Counted from the stretch's first letter, positions 54,639 through 64,000 are shown. The stretch is DNA of 64,000 nucleotides from Alloboseaceae bacterium BT-24-1 (GCA_025846845.1 JAOYTL010000001.1:248001-312000); one strand, 5' to 3'. Program-made: numbers and translations. The notes: a model not told the origin generated them from the sequence alone.

Positions 54639-56153
54639 TCAGGCCGCGCGGGCGACGGCGCCGTTGCCCGAGAGCTTGACGCGCAGGGCCTGTAGCGCCG
54701 GCCAGAAAGCCATCACGAGGCCGAGTGTCATGATGCTGCCGCACAGCCAGTTCGACCAGAACACGCCGACATTGCCTTGCGAGACCAGCATGGCCTGGCG
54801 GAACGAGCTTTCGGCCTGGTCGCCGAGCACCAGCGCCAGCACGAGCGGCGGCAGCGGGTAACGCAGCTTGTTGAACAGATAGCCGAGCACACCGAAGGCC
54901 AGCATCAGCCAGACGTCGAACATCGCGTTGTTCACGGTGAAGGCGCCGATGGCGCAGACGAAGACGATCGCCGGCGCGATGATCGAGAAGGGCACGCGCA
55001 GGATCGCGGCGAAGAAGGGCACGCAGGTCAGCACCATGATCAGGCCGACGACGTTGCCGAGATACATCGAGGCGATCAGGCCCCAGACGAAGTCCGGCTG
55101 TTCGACGAAGAGCAGCGGTCCGGGCTGCAGGCCCCAGATCAGCAGGCCGCCGAGCAGCACGGCCGCGGTCGGCGAGCCCGGAATGCCGAGCGTCAGCATC
55201 GGCAGCAGTGCGGCGGTGCCGGCGGCGTGAGCGGCGGTCTCCGGCGCCACCACGCCCTCGAGCTCGCCCTTGCCGAAATTGTCGCCCCGCTTCGACAGGC
55301 GCTTGGCGATGCCGTAGCCCATGAAGGAGGCCGGCGTCGCGCCGCCCGGCGTGATGCCCATCCAGCAGCCGACGATGCAGCTGCGTAGGAAGGTCAGCCA
55401 CATCCCGGGCAGCTGCTTCCAGGTGCGGATGACCGCATCCATGCGCAGCTTGGCGGTGGCGCCGTTGAACTTGAGCCCGTCCTCCATCGAGCAGAGGATC
55501 TCGCCGATACCGAAGAGGCCGATGACGGCGACGAGGAACTTGAAGCCGTTCAGGAGCTCGTCCTGTCCGAATGTCATCCGGAGCGTGCCCGTCACTCCGT
55601 CGAGGCCGACGGAGGCCAGCGCGAAGCCGAGGCACATCGAGGCGACGGTCTTGAACGCCGAGCCCCGGCCCATGCCGATGAAACTGGCGAAGGTGAGAAA
55701 CTGCACCGCGAAGAACTCCGCGGGGCCGAATTTCAAGGCGAATTTCGCGACCACCGGCGCAAGGAAGGTGATCAGGCATACGGCGAAGATGGCGCCGACG
55801 AAAGAGGCCGTGAAGGCGCCGACGAGCGCCTCGTCGGCCTTGCCGTTCTGAGCCATCGGATGCCCGTCGAAGGTCGTCGCCACCGACCAGGGCTCGCCAG
55901 GAATGTTGAAGAGGATCGAGGTGATCGCGCCGCCGAACAGCGCGCCCCAATAGATGCTGGTCAGCAGGATGATCGCCGAGGTCGGCGGCATGCTGAAGGT
56001 CAGAGGCAGAAGAATAGCGACACCGTTCGCGCCACCAAGCCCCGGCAGGACGCCGATGACGACACCGAGCGTGATGCCGATCACCATGAGCATGATGTGG
56101 TAGGCGCTGAGGGCAACGGCGAATCCGCCGAACAGGGCGTTCAGTTCATCCAT
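54639..56153 (-). CDS. tctA: Tripartite tricarboxylate transporter large membrane subunit TctA
   Basis: 504 residues with about twelve membrane segments. Family motifs VIGVLPGLGGANGVAILLPL and TPGGATPASFMGYGIAKRLS are present. TctA forms the cation-coupled translocation channel. It is the first gene of its unit; operator site 5 lies about 100 bases upstream, in the gap shared with the divergent GntR gene, so transport is probably under the same control as the catabolic genes. Confidence 0.93.
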   Translation of the reverse strand: MDELNALFGGFAVALSAYHIMLMVIGITLGVVIGVLPGLGGANGVAILLPLTFSMPPTSAIILLTSIYWGALFGGAITSILFNIPGEPWSVATTFDGHPMAQNGKADEALVGAFTASFVGAIFAVCLITFLAPVVAKFALKFGPAEFFAVQFLTFASFIGMGRGSAFKTVASMCLGFALASVGLDGVTGTLRMTFGQDELLNGFKFLVAVIGLFGIGEILCSMEDGLKFNGATAKLRMDAVIRTWKQLPGMWLTFLRSCIVGCWMGITPGGATPASFMGYGIAKRLSKRGDNFGKGELEGVVAPETAAHAAGTAALLPMLTLGIPGSPTAAVLLGGLLIWGLQPGPLLFVEQPDFVWGLIASMYLGNVVGLIMVLTCVPFFAAILRVPFSIIAPAIVFVCAIGAFTVNNAMFDVWLMLAFGVLGYLFNKLRYPLPPLVLALVLGDQAESSFRQAMLVSQGNVGVFWSNWLCGSIMTLGLVMAFWPALQALRVKLSGNGAVARAA

Positions 56154-56252
56154 AGCGCTTCGTCCCCATAGACTGGCCTTGTTCAGGGACCGCGCAAGTG
56201 ACCAACGCAGAACCGACTGGCCTTGTTTGAGTTAGCCTAGGATGAAACTTCG

Positions 56253-56269
56253 TGGCATGCAATATGCCA
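56253..56269. promoter_or_regulatory. GntR-type operator, site 5 (tctA / gntR)
   Basis: TGGCAT-N5-ATGCCA with perfect 6-base arms, between tctA and the divergent GntR gene. This position would let a regulator control both the transporter and itself. A weaker half-site ATGCCAG lies at 56342-56348. Confidence 0.72.
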
Positions 56270-56420
56270 TATTTGGATGCGCTGCAGCATAATTATTGCG
56301 GGATTTCGGCCGTTGCGCGGCCATTTCTTTCATTATATGGTATGCCAGAAACCACCGCTTCCGAAGCGCACGCTGCGCGCCGGTGGCGTTCGCAAAGGCA
56401 ACACGGAAATCGATTTCGCA

Positions 56421-57107
56421 ATGGTCAAGGCACAGCTTGAAATTCAGCCCATCGAGGAGGTTCAGAGCCTCAAGAGCCGCACCTATGAGGCGCTGAAGGT
56501 CGCGATCGGGGCGATGAAGATCTATGACGCCGGCGCCGAGCTGCGGCTCGACGAGCGCGCGCTGTCGCTTCAGTTCGGCGTCAGCCGCACGCCGCTGCGC
56601 GAGGCGCTCGCCCAGCTCGAGCAGGAAGGCCTGGTCCGGATCGCGCCGCGCCGCGGCATCTTCATCGTGCGCAAGACCAAGGCCGAGATTCTCGAGATGA
56701 TCACGGTCTGGGCCGCGCTCGAAAGCATGGCCGCCCGGCTCGCCACCGAAGTCGCATCCGATGCCGATATCGCCGGACTGCACAACCTCGTCGACACCTT
56801 CGACAGCGCCGACATCGAAGAGCATCTGGGCGAGTACTCGGACGCCAATATCCGCTTCCACGCGGCGATCGTCGCGCTCTCCGGCTGCAAGCTCATCACC
56901 GAGATCACCACCGGCCTGTTCACGCATGTGCGCGCCATCCGCCAGCGCACGATCTTCGAGCGTGACCGGGCCCGCCGTTCCATCGTCGATCACAAGGAGA
57001 TCGTCGAGGCGCTGGAGACGCGCAACGGCGAGCGCGCCGAGCGGCTCGTCCGCGAGCACACACTCAAGCTGAGGCAACATGTCGAGCAGTTCGTTCAGCT
57101 CGACTGA
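56421..57107 (+). CDS. GntR/FCD-family transcriptional regulator (second of two)
   Basis: 228 residues from the ATG at 56421; earlier in-frame starts (56337, 56277) add residues without family character. GntR winged helix DERALSLQFGVSRTPLREAL and FCD domain (VWAALESMAARLATEVA; LGEYSDANIRFHAAI). It is a close paralogue of the regulator at 42373-43152. It is followed by oxc on the same strand (62-base gap), divergent from tctA, so it is the better candidate for the local oxalate regulator; the ligand may be oxalate, oxalyl-CoA or glyoxylate. Confidence 0.93.
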   Translation: MVKAQLEIQPIEEVQSLKSRTYEALKVAIGAMKIYDAGAELRLDERALSLQFGVSRTPLREALAQLEQEGLVRIAPRRGIFIVRKTKAEILEMITVWAALESMAARLATEVASDADIAGLHNLVDTFDSADIEEHLGEYSDANIRFHAAIVALSGCKLITEITTGLFTHVRAIRQRTIFERDRARRSIVDHKEIVEALETRNGERAERLVREHTLKLRQHVEQFVQLD

Positions 57108-57169
57108 GCGGAACCAAGATCAACAACAAGAATAGCCAATAAGAAACAATCGACTAGGGAGAAAGCGGG

Positions 57170-58906
57170 ATGTCCGCAGTCGTACAAAGCATCTCTTCTG
57201 CCGCGCCTGAAGCAGAGCGCGAGCTGACCGACGGCTTCAACCTCATCATCGATGCGTTGAAGCTCAATGGCCTCGACACGATCTACGGCGTGCCGGGCAT
57301 CCCGATCACCGATTTCGGCCGCATGGCGCAGGCGGCGGGCATCCGTGTGCTCTCGTTCCGTCACGAGCAGAATGCCGGCTACGCCGCCTCGATCGCCGGC
57401 TTCCTGACAAAGAAGCCGGGCGTATGCCTCACCGTTTCGGCTCCAGGGTTCCTCAACGGCCTGACCGCGCTCGCCCACGCGACCACGAACTGTTTCCCGA
57501 TGATCCTGATCTCGGGCTCGTCGGAGCGCGAGATCGTCGATCTGCAGCAGGGCGACTACGAGGAGATGGACCAGCTCGCCGTCGCCAAGCCGCTCTGCAA
57601 GGCGGCGTTCCGTATCCTGCACGCCCAGGACATCGGCATTGGCCTTGCGCGCGCGATCCGCGCCGCGGTCTCCGGCCGGCCCGGCGGCGTCTACCTCGAC
57701 CTGCCGGCCAAGCTGTTCGGCCAGGTGATGGACGCCGAGGCCGGGGCGAAATCGCTGGTCAAGGTGATCGACGCCGCACCGGCGCAGCTTCCGGCGCCGG
57801 ACTCGATCCAGCGCGCGCTCGACGTGCTTAAGGGCGCCAAGCGGCCGCTGATCATCCTCGGCAAGGGCGCAGCCTATGCCCAGGCCGACGACGAAATCCG
57901 TCAGCTCGTGGAAAAGAGCGGCATTCCGTTCCTGCCGATGAGCATGGCCAAGGGCTTGCTGCCGGATCTCCACCCGCAATGCGCCGGCGCGGCGCGTTCG
58001 ACGGTGCTGAAGGATTCCGACGTCGTCATGCTGATCGGCGCGCGCCTCAACTGGCTGCTCTCGCACGGCAAGGGCAAGAGCTGGGGCGAGGCTCCAAAGC
58101 AGTTCATCCAGATCGACATCGAGCCGAAGGAGATGGATTCCAACGTCGAGATCGTCGCACCCGTAGTCGGCGACATCGGCTCCTGCATTTCCGCGCTGCT
58201 CGCGGGCATGGGCGACGCATGGCCGGCGCCGCCAGCGGACTGGACTGCGTCCGTCGCCAAGAAGCGCGACGAGAACGTCGCCAAGATGGCGCCGCGCCTG
58301 ATGAACAACAACGTGCCGATGGACTATCACGGCGCGCTCGGCGTGCTGCGCACGATCATCAAGGAGCGGCCGGACGCCATCCTGATCAATGAAGGCGCCA
58401 ACACGCTCGATCTCGCGCGCGGCGTCATCGACATGCATCAGCCGCGCAAGCGCCTCGATGTCGGCACCTGGGGCGTGATGGGCATCGGCATGGGCTATGC
58501 CATCGCCGCCGCCGTCGAGACCGGCAAGCCCGTGCTCGCCGTCGAAGGCGATTCGGCCTTCGGCTTCTCCGGAATGGAGGTTGAGACGATCTGCCGGTAC
58601 AACCTGCCGATCTGCATCGTCATCTTCAACAACAACGGCATCTATCGCGGCACCGACGTCAATGACGCCGGCGCCGACCCCGCCACGACCGTGTTCGTCA
58701 AGGACGCGCGCTACGACCGCATGATGGAGGCGTTCGGCGGTGTCGGCGTCAACGCGACGTCGCCCGACGAGCTGAAGCGCGCCGTCAACGCGGCGATGGA
58801 CAGCGGCAAACCCACTTTGATCAACGCGGTGATCGATCCGACCGCCGGCAGCGAAAGCGGCCGCATCGGCAATCTGAATCCGCAAAGCGCACTCAAGAAG
58901 AAATAA
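57170..58906 (+). CDS. oxc: Oxalyl-CoA decarboxylase
   Basis: 578 residues, the Oxc length. It decarboxylates oxalyl-CoA to formyl-CoA. Thiamine-diphosphate signatures are present: VPGIPITDFGRMAQAAGIRV with the catalytic Glu in FRHEQNAGYA, and the TPP/Mg motif GDSAFGFSGMEVETIC with FNNNGIYRG. Close similarity to Oxalobacter/E. coli type Oxc is evident from IYGVPGIPITD. The gene is followed 13 bases later by frc, which supplies its substrate. Confidence 0.96.
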   Translation: MSAVVQSISSAAPEAERELTDGFNLIIDALKLNGLDTIYGVPGIPITDFGRMAQAAGIRVLSFRHEQNAGYAASIAGFLTKKPGVCLTVSAPGFLNGLTALAHATTNCFPMILISGSSEREIVDLQQGDYEEMDQLAVAKPLCKAAFRILHAQDIGIGLARAIRAAVSGRPGGVYLDLPAKLFGQVMDAEAGAKSLVKVIDAAPAQLPAPDSIQRALDVLKGAKRPLIILGKGAAYAQADDEIRQLVEKSGIPFLPMSMAKGLLPDLHPQCAGAARSTVLKDSDVVMLIGARLNWLLSHGKGKSWGEAPKQFIQIDIEPKEMDSNVEIVAPVVGDIGSCISALLAGMGDAWPAPPADWTASVAKKRDENVAKMAPRLMNNNVPMDYHGALGVLRTIIKERPDAILINEGANTLDLARGVIDMHQPRKRLDVGTWGVMGIGMGYAIAAAVETGKPVLAVEGDSAFGFSGMEVETICRYNLPICIVIFNNNGIYRGTDVNDAGADPATTVFVKDARYDRMMEAFGGVGVNATSPDELKRAVNAAMDSGKPTLINAVIDPTAGSESGRIGNLNPQSALKKK

Positions 58907-58919
58907 GGGAGGAGACAAA

Positions 58920-60191
58920 ATGCAAGCGCTAGAAGGCGTCAAGATTCTCGACTTCACTCACGTCCAGTCGGGGCCGACCTGTACGCAGCTCCTCGCCTGG
59001 TTCGGCGCCGACGTGATCAAGGTCGAGCGCCCAGGCACCGGCGACATCACGCGCGGCCAGCTTTGCGACGTGCCGGATGCCGACAGCCTCTATTTCACGA
59101 TGCTGAACCACAACAAGCGCTCGATCACGCTCGACACCAAGAACCCGAAGGGCATGGAAGTGCTCTGGGAGATGGTGAAGATCTGCGATGTGCTGGTCGA
59201 AAACTTCGCCCCGGGCGTGCTCGATCGCATGGGCCTGACCTGGGAGAAGATTCACGAGGTCAATCCGCGTATGATCGTCGCCTCGGTCAAGGGTTTCGGC
59301 CCGGGCCCCTACGAGGATTGCAAGGTCTACGAGAACGTTGCGCAATGCGCCGGCGGCGCGGCCTCGACCACCGGCTTCCGCGACGGCCTGCCATTGGTCA
59401 CGGGGGCTCAGATCGGCGATTCGGGGACCGGCCTGCACCTCGCGCTCGGCATCGTCACGGCGCTCTATCACCGGACCCATTCCGGCCTCGGCCAGAAGGT
59501 CGATTGTGCGATGCAGGATGGCGTGCTCAACCTCTGCCGCGTCAAGCTGCGCGACCAGCAGCGCCTCGATCACGGCCCCTTGAAGGAATACAGCCAGTTC
59601 GGCGAAGGCCTGCCCTTCGGCGATGCCGTGCCGCGCGCCGGCAATGATTCCGGCGGTGGCCAGCCCGGCCGCATCCTGAAGTGCAAGGGCTGGGAGACCG
59701 ATCCCAACGCCTACATCTACTTCATCACCCAGGCCCCGGTCTGGGAGAAGATCTGCGACGTCATCGGCGAGCCGACCTGGAAGACCAACCCGAACTACGC
59801 CAAGCCGCCGGCGCGCCTGCCCAGGCTGAACGAGATCTTCGGGCGCATCGAGCAATGGACCATGTCCAAGACCAAGTTCGAAGCGATGGACATCCTCAAT
59901 GAATACGACATCCCCTGCGGGCCGATCCTGTCGATGAAGGAGATCGCCGAGGAGAAGTCGCTGCGCGAGACCGGGACCGTGGTCGAGGTCGATCACCCAA
60001 AGCGCGGCAAGTACCTCTCGGTCGGCAATCCGATCAAGCTCTCCAACAGCCCGACCGTGGTCATGCGTTCGCCATTGCTCGGCGAGCACACCGACGAGGT
60101 GCTGCGCGACGTGCTGAAGCTCGATGAAGGCCGCATCGCGGCGATCATCGAATCGGGCGCCACCGGCGCGTTGGCGCAGGCGGCGGAGTAG
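58920..60191 (+). CDS. frc: Formyl-CoA:oxalate CoA-transferase
   Basis: 423 residues. Class III CoA-transferase: N-terminus LEGVKILDFTHVQSGPTCTQ, the catalytic Asp in TGAQIGDSGTGLHLA and a C-terminal CGPILSMKEIAEE segment. Frc moves CoA from formyl-CoA to oxalate, releasing formate for the dehydrogenase and renewing oxalyl-CoA for Oxc. It is in one unit with oxc and is closed by a terminator 30 bases after its stop. Confidence 0.96.
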   Translation: MQALEGVKILDFTHVQSGPTCTQLLAWFGADVIKVERPGTGDITRGQLCDVPDADSLYFTMLNHNKRSITLDTKNPKGMEVLWEMVKICDVLVENFAPGVLDRMGLTWEKIHEVNPRMIVASVKGFGPGPYEDCKVYENVAQCAGGAASTTGFRDGLPLVTGAQIGDSGTGLHLALGIVTALYHRTHSGLGQKVDCAMQDGVLNLCRVKLRDQQRLDHGPLKEYSQFGEGLPFGDAVPRAGNDSGGGQPGRILKCKGWETDPNAYIYFITQAPVWEKICDVIGEPTWKTNPNYAKPPARLPRLNEIFGRIEQWTMSKTKFEAMDILNEYDIPCGPILSMKEIAEEKSLRETGTVVEVDHPKRGKYLSVGNPIKLSNSPTVVMRSPLLGEHTDEVLRDVLKLDEGRIAAIIESGATGALAQAAE

Positions 60192-60219
60192 TTTTCAAAG
60201 CTGCAATTGATCTCTCAGG

Positions 60220-60251
60220 GTGGCGCCTCGGCAGCGAGGCGCCACTCTTTT
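60220..60251 (+). terminator. Rho-independent terminator after frc
   Basis: GTGGCGCCTCG-GCAG-CGAGGCGCCAC is a perfect 11-base stem with a 4-base loop, followed by TCTTTT. It closes the oxc-frc unit and marks the right end of the oxalate locus. Confidence 0.9.
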
Positions 60252-60272
60252 AGTGTCAGGACGAGAGCGCCT

Positions 60273-60374
60273 GACCGGGGCGCGATCGCGAGGGTGTAGG
60301 GCGGTTCGGCCACGGCCTACTGCAAGCAGATCGGCGAACTTGTGCAGAAGGCGGCGGCATCGCTGCCCAAGTGA
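60273..60374 (+). pseudogene. Decayed 3' fragment homologous to the secreted-protein gene at 32999
   Basis: Codons from 60303 to the TGA at 60372 read GGSATAYCKQIGELVQKAAA then SLPK, nearly the same as the end of the product of 32999-33391, and identity continues a few bases past the stop (GAGCTCTGC). An in-frame TAG at 60297 replaces a CAG, and further upstream only scattered codons match. No start or signal peptide remains. It begins just after the frc terminator. It may be an old paralogue or a displaced 3' end. Confidence 0.75.
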
Positions 60375-60482
60375 GCTCTGCAACGACCGCTCCTGCCAGC
60401 TTTTTGCAGGGCGTGGCTTGACCTCAACCATGCTCGAGGTCGTATCGACCCGGCTCCTGCATCTGCGCCGAAGGAGCCGGGC

Positions 60483-60794
60483 ATGTCAGACCAGCCGATC
60501 GTCAACATCAGCATCATCACCCCGAAGCCGGAATGCTTCGCCGAGTTCATGGACTTGCAGCTCGCCCAGCACCACAGCCTGCGCGGCAAGGTCGATGGGC
60601 TGGTCGGTGGCAGGCTGTTCCGCTCGCGGCAGGATCGCGATGTGGTGCTGGTGACGATGTTCGAATCCGAGGAAGCAGCGCTGCGCTTTGCTCGTGACGA
60701 GCGCTTCACCAGCCATATGGCGCGCATTCGTCCCTTGCTCGAACGGGCCGTGCCGGGCGCCTATGAGGTCGCTTACGAAGTCGGCTTGCTCTGA
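60483..60794 (+). CDS. Antibiotic-biosynthesis-monooxygenase-like small protein
   Basis: 103 residues, the size of a dimeric alpha-beta barrel (ABM) protein. The start PIVNISIITPKPECFAEFMD and the VLVTMFESEEAALRFARDE segment fit this fold, seen in quinol monooxygenases and haem-degrading enzymes. No catalytic assignment is possible. It lies 160 bases before rpsB on the same strand. Confidence 0.7.
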   Translation: MSDQPIVNISIITPKPECFAEFMDLQLAQHHSLRGKVDGLVGGRLFRSRQDRDVVLVTMFESEEAALRFARDERFTSHMARIRPLLERAVPGAYEVAYEVGLL

Positions 60795-60855
60795 CGGCAA
60801 GCCTCCAGGTCTTGCATTCCGGCGCCACGGCGTGTAAGGCGCGCCCTATCCCACA

Positions 60856-60926
60856 TGGGGAGCATCACCTCGACACCGAGGCGTTCCGGTGACTGGTCAG
60901 CTTATGGCCGGCTCATTCGCTCCCCA
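60856..60926 (+). promoter_or_regulatory. Structured rpsB leader, candidate autoregulatory RNA
   Basis: TGGGGAGC (60856-60863) pairs with GCTCCCCA (60919-60926), closing a region that holds a hairpin CCTCG-ACAC-CGAGG (60868-60881) and a further CCGG/CCGG pairing. The structure ends about 28 bases before the rpsB start. Ribosomal protein S2 represses its own mRNA through a leader in several bacteria; this could be the local equivalent. Confidence 0.45.
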
Positions 60927-60954
60927 GAGGCTCAACCGGAAGGACAAGAATACC

Positions 60955-61965
<1,011 letters not shown>

Positions 61966-62028
61966 TCTTACGGATTGCGACGCGTCATCGGCGCGTCGTA
62001 CTTCGATACCTGACTAAAGCCGAAGCAG

Positions 62029-62060
62029 CGCCGACGACCGGAAACGGAGCGTCGGCGTTT
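62029..62060 (+). promoter_or_regulatory. Hairpin with GAAA tetraloop between rpsB and tsf
   Basis: CGCCGACG / CGTCGGCG outer stem and CCG-GAAA-CGG inner stem, followed by TTT. It lies 77 bases before tsf. The short T tract suggests a weak terminator or attenuator that adjusts the EF-Ts to S2 ratio. Confidence 0.55.
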
Positions 62061-62136
62061 GCCAATCCAGGCTTCGATTTTTCGACAATGCGGTACGCCA
62101 CCGGGCGAACGCCGCAAGACAGCAAGGACGACGCAA

Positions 62137-63060
62137 ATGGCTGCGATCACCGCCGGCATGGTGAAAGAACTCCGCGACAAGACCGGCGCGGGCATGATGG
62201 ACTGCAAGACGGCGCTCTCGGCCACCGACGGCAACATGGAAGCTGCCATCGACTGGCTGCGCGCCAAGGGCCTGTCCAAGGCCGCCAAGAAGGCCGGCCG
62301 CGTCGCCGCCGAGGGCCTCGTCGCGGTTGCCGTGCGCGGCCATAGCGGCGTCGTCGTCGAGGTCAACTCCGAGACCGACTTCGTCGCCCGCAACCTCGAG
62401 TTCCAGGCGCTGGCCCGTACCATCGCCGACGTCGCGCTCGAGCGCGGCGGCGATGCCGAGGCGCTGGCCGCCCATCACTATCCGGGCGGCGGCACCGTCG
62501 CCGACGCGATCGCCAACGCCATCGCCACCATCGGCGAGAACATGACGCTGCGCCGTGTCGGCTCGGTCTCCGTCTCGGCCGGCGTGATCGGCTCCTATGT
62601 CCACGGCGCGGTCGCCGACGGGCTCGGCAAGATCGGCGTCATCGTCGGCCTGGAAACCGCCGGCAAGGGCGACGAGCTCGCGGCGCTTGGCCGCCAGCTC
62701 GCCATGCACATCGCCGCGACCAACCCGGTGGCGCTCGACCTCGCTTCGGTCGATCCGGCGGTGCTGGAGCGCGAGAAGGCGATCCTGGCCGAGAAGAATG
62801 CCGGCAAGCCCGAGCACGTCCTCGCCAAGATCGTCGAGAGCGGGATGAAGAGCTACGCCAAGGAGTACTGCCTGCTCGAGCAGGGCTATATCCATGACGG
62901 CTCGAAGTCGGTCTCCCAGGTGCTGAAGGAGGCCGAAGGCAAGGTCGGCGGCCCGATCAAGCTCACCGGCTTTGCCCGCTTCGCGCTCGGCGAGGGCATC
63001 GAGAAGGAAGAGACCGACTTCGCCGCCGAGGTCGCGGCCGCTGGCGGCACGACGGGCTGA
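62137..63060 (+). CDS. tsf: Translation elongation factor Ts
   Basis: 307 residues from the ATG at 62137. The N-terminal UBA-like helix bundle VKELRDKTGAGMMDCKTAL and the core TDFVARNLEF with Asp-Phe at the EF-Tu interface are present, as is the C-terminal FARFALGEGIEKEE. EF-Ts exchanges GDP for GTP on EF-Tu. A strong terminator follows. Confidence 0.97.
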   Translation: MAAITAGMVKELRDKTGAGMMDCKTALSATDGNMEAAIDWLRAKGLSKAAKKAGRVAAEGLVAVAVRGHSGVVVEVNSETDFVARNLEFQALARTIADVALERGGDAEALAAHHYPGGGTVADAIANAIATIGENMTLRRVGSVSVSAGVIGSYVHGAVADGLGKIGVIVGLETAGKGDELAALGRQLAMHIAATNPVALDLASVDPAVLEREKAILAEKNAGKPEHVLAKIVESGMKSYAKEYCLLEQGYIHDGSKSVSQVLKEAEGKVGGPIKLTGFARFALGEGIEKEETDFAAEVAAAGGTTG

Positions 63061-63082
63061 CAAGCTGGTTGATAGAGTTGAG

Positions 63083-63110
63083 AAAGGCCGCGCCTGGCGC
63101 GGCCTTTTTT
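63083..63110 (+). terminator. Rho-independent terminator after tsf
   Basis: AAAGGCCGCGCC pairs with GGCGCGGCCTTT and ends in TTTTTT, 22 bases past the tsf stop. It separates rpsB-tsf from pyrH. Confidence 0.9.
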
Positions 63111-63179
63111 GTAAGTAGGAAGGACCGGCCTGCCGATTCGGCTGCCGCCGGAGCATGATGCAGGCAATGGAGAGCCCCG

Positions 63180-63887
63180 ATGAGACCTAAACGTGTTCTC
63201 GTGAAGCTCTCCGGCGAAGCCCTTGCAGGAACTGCAGGAAACGGCCTCGACGGCGCTACGCTGACAGCGCTCGCTGCCGACATCGCCCATGCCTCGCACG
63301 AGGGCGTCGAGATCGGCATCGTCGTCGGCGGCGGCAACTTCTTCCGCGGTGTGCAGGGCCTCAACAAGGGCCTCGACCGGACGACGGCCGATTCGATCGG
63401 CATGCTCGGCACGGTGATGAACGCGCTCGCCCTCGAGCATTCTATCGAGGCGGCCGGCGCCCCAGCTCGCGCCATGTCGGCAGTACCTATGCCCTCGCTC
63501 TGCGAGAGCTATGCCCGCAAGCGGGCGCTCGACCATCTCAGCCATGGCAAGGTCGTCATTCTCGGCGGCGGCACCGGCAACCCCTATTTCACCACCGATA
63601 CCGGCGCAGCGCTGCGTGCGGCCGAGCTCGATTGCAGCCATCTGCTCAAGGCGACGCAGGTCGACGGCGTCTACTCGGCCGATCCGAAGAAGGATCCGAG
63701 CGCGACCCGCTACGATACGCTGACCCATGAGGATGCGATCAGGCGCGATCTCAAGGTGATGGACACTGCCGCCTTCGCGCTGGCGCGCGATGCGAGCCTG
63801 ACCATCGTGGTCTTCTCGATCGCGGAGAAGGGCGCGCTCGCGGCCGTGCTGCGCGGCGAGGGCAGGGCGACCTACGTCACGCCCTGA
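63180..63887 (+). CDS. pyrH: UMP kinase
   Basis: 235 residues, normal. Amino-acid-kinase fold with VLVKLSGEALAG, GIVVGGGNFFRG, GGGTGNPYFTTDTGAALRA and KATQVDGVYSADP. It phosphorylates UMP to UDP with ATP. It lies after the tsf terminator and so probably has its own promoter within 63111-63179. Confidence 0.96.
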   Translation: MRPKRVLVKLSGEALAGTAGNGLDGATLTALAADIAHASHEGVEIGIVVGGGNFFRGVQGLNKGLDRTTADSIGMLGTVMNALALEHSIEAAGAPARAMSAVPMPSLCESYARKRALDHLSHGKVVILGGGTGNPYFTTDTGAALRAAELDCSHLLKATQVDGVYSADPKKDPSATRYDTLTHEDAIRRDLKVMDTAAFALARDASLTIVVFSIAEKGALAAVLRGEGRATYVTP

Positions 63888-63895
63888 CGGATAGA

Positions 63896-64000
63896 GCATT
63901 TCCGGCGAACACGAGTTCGCCTCCAAGGCCCCATCTTCTTGTTTCCACGCAATTTCGGACGCAGAACCGCTACGCACTCTTGCTGAAATTGCTTTAGTAG
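63896..64000. repeat. Dispersed intergenic repeat, cut by window edge
   Basis: After pyrH the sequence changes to GAGCATTTCCGGCGAAC with later GCAATTTCGGACGCAGAACC and GCTACGCACTCTTGCTGAAA. Strings of this kind recur between genes in many Hyphomicrobiales genomes. Its opening GAGCATTTCC also occurs in the sucC-sucD gap. No gene is visible to the right edge. Confidence 0.6.

Noticed and set aside
56337..56348. Sixth GntR site (ATGGTATGCCAG) ahead of the second GntR gene
   Set aside because: Only the right arm fits; the left arm reads CATTAT, so it was kept as a half-site only.
57095..58957. 620-codon open frame opposite oxc
   Set aside because: Antisense shadow of oxc.

Overview
The window is high-GC, gene-dense DNA from an alphaproteobacterium, most likely a Hyphomicrobiales member near Bosea, Methylobacterium or the Beijerinckiaceae. 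The lineage call rests on three things: dispersed palindromic intergenic repeats of a type common in that order (6766-6863, 33505-33610, 63896 to the right edge); an S2 protein with a long C-terminal helix-hairpin-helix-like tail followed by tsf and pyrH; and an oxalate/formate gene set resembling that of Methylobacterium extorquens. The genus is an inference. No tRNA, rRNA, CRISPR array, integrase or intact insertion sequence was seen.

Layout. (1) 1-19498 is a type VI secretion (T6SS) region. A minus-strand run tssK-tssL-tssM-tagF-pppA-kinase (16872 to 6881) corresponds to the distal imp half (impJ-impN). It lies between two divergent caspase-like proteins, a regulatory-domain methyltransferase and an unusual membrane lytic-transglycosylase-like protein on one side, and a plus-strand PAAR module (17077-19498) on the other. 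Sheath, tube, baseplate and ClpV genes are not in the window. (2) 19590-33391 is mixed housekeeping and signalling: an orphan HAMP/PAS sensor, an EamA transporter, a 36-residue membrane protein, dnaE, an FkbM methyltransferase, a Tat-type nicotinamidase, a GGDEF protein, and a LysR / ornithine-cyclodeaminase-like / solute-binding protein / RidA-like group. (3) 33678-60251 is a large oxalate utilisation locus. (4) 60273-63887 holds a gene remnant, a small monooxygenase-like protein, then rpsB, tsf and pyrH.

How the oxalate locus would work. Oxc decarboxylates oxalyl-CoA to formyl-CoA; Frc moves CoA from formyl-CoA to oxalate, releasing formate; a two-subunit NAD-linked formate dehydrogenase oxidises formate for NADH. 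For assimilation, a PanE-family protein is a candidate oxalyl-CoA reductase giving glyoxylate, and Gcl, Hyi and GlxR convert glyoxylate to tartronate semialdehyde and glycerate. Three ADP-forming CoA-ligase systems (two SucCD-like pairs and a fused two-domain enzyme) could activate oxalate or recycle CoA, and a complete TctABC-type transporter is the only uptake system in the cluster. An IclR and two paralogous GntR/FCD regulators lie inside it.

The most notable observations are: a shared operator (TGGYAT-N5-ATRCCA) at five intergenic sites across 22 kb of the oxalate locus, tying transporter, CoA ligases, gcl and formate dehydrogenase into one apparent regulon; a fusion of an IS1595-transposase-type zinc ribbon to a lytic-transglycosylase domain beside the T6SS; a decayed copy of the 3' end of the gene at 32999-33391 just beyond the other end of the oxalate locus, so the locus is bracketed by direct homologous segments; and a PAAR protein with an N-terminal extension that looks like a toxin domain.
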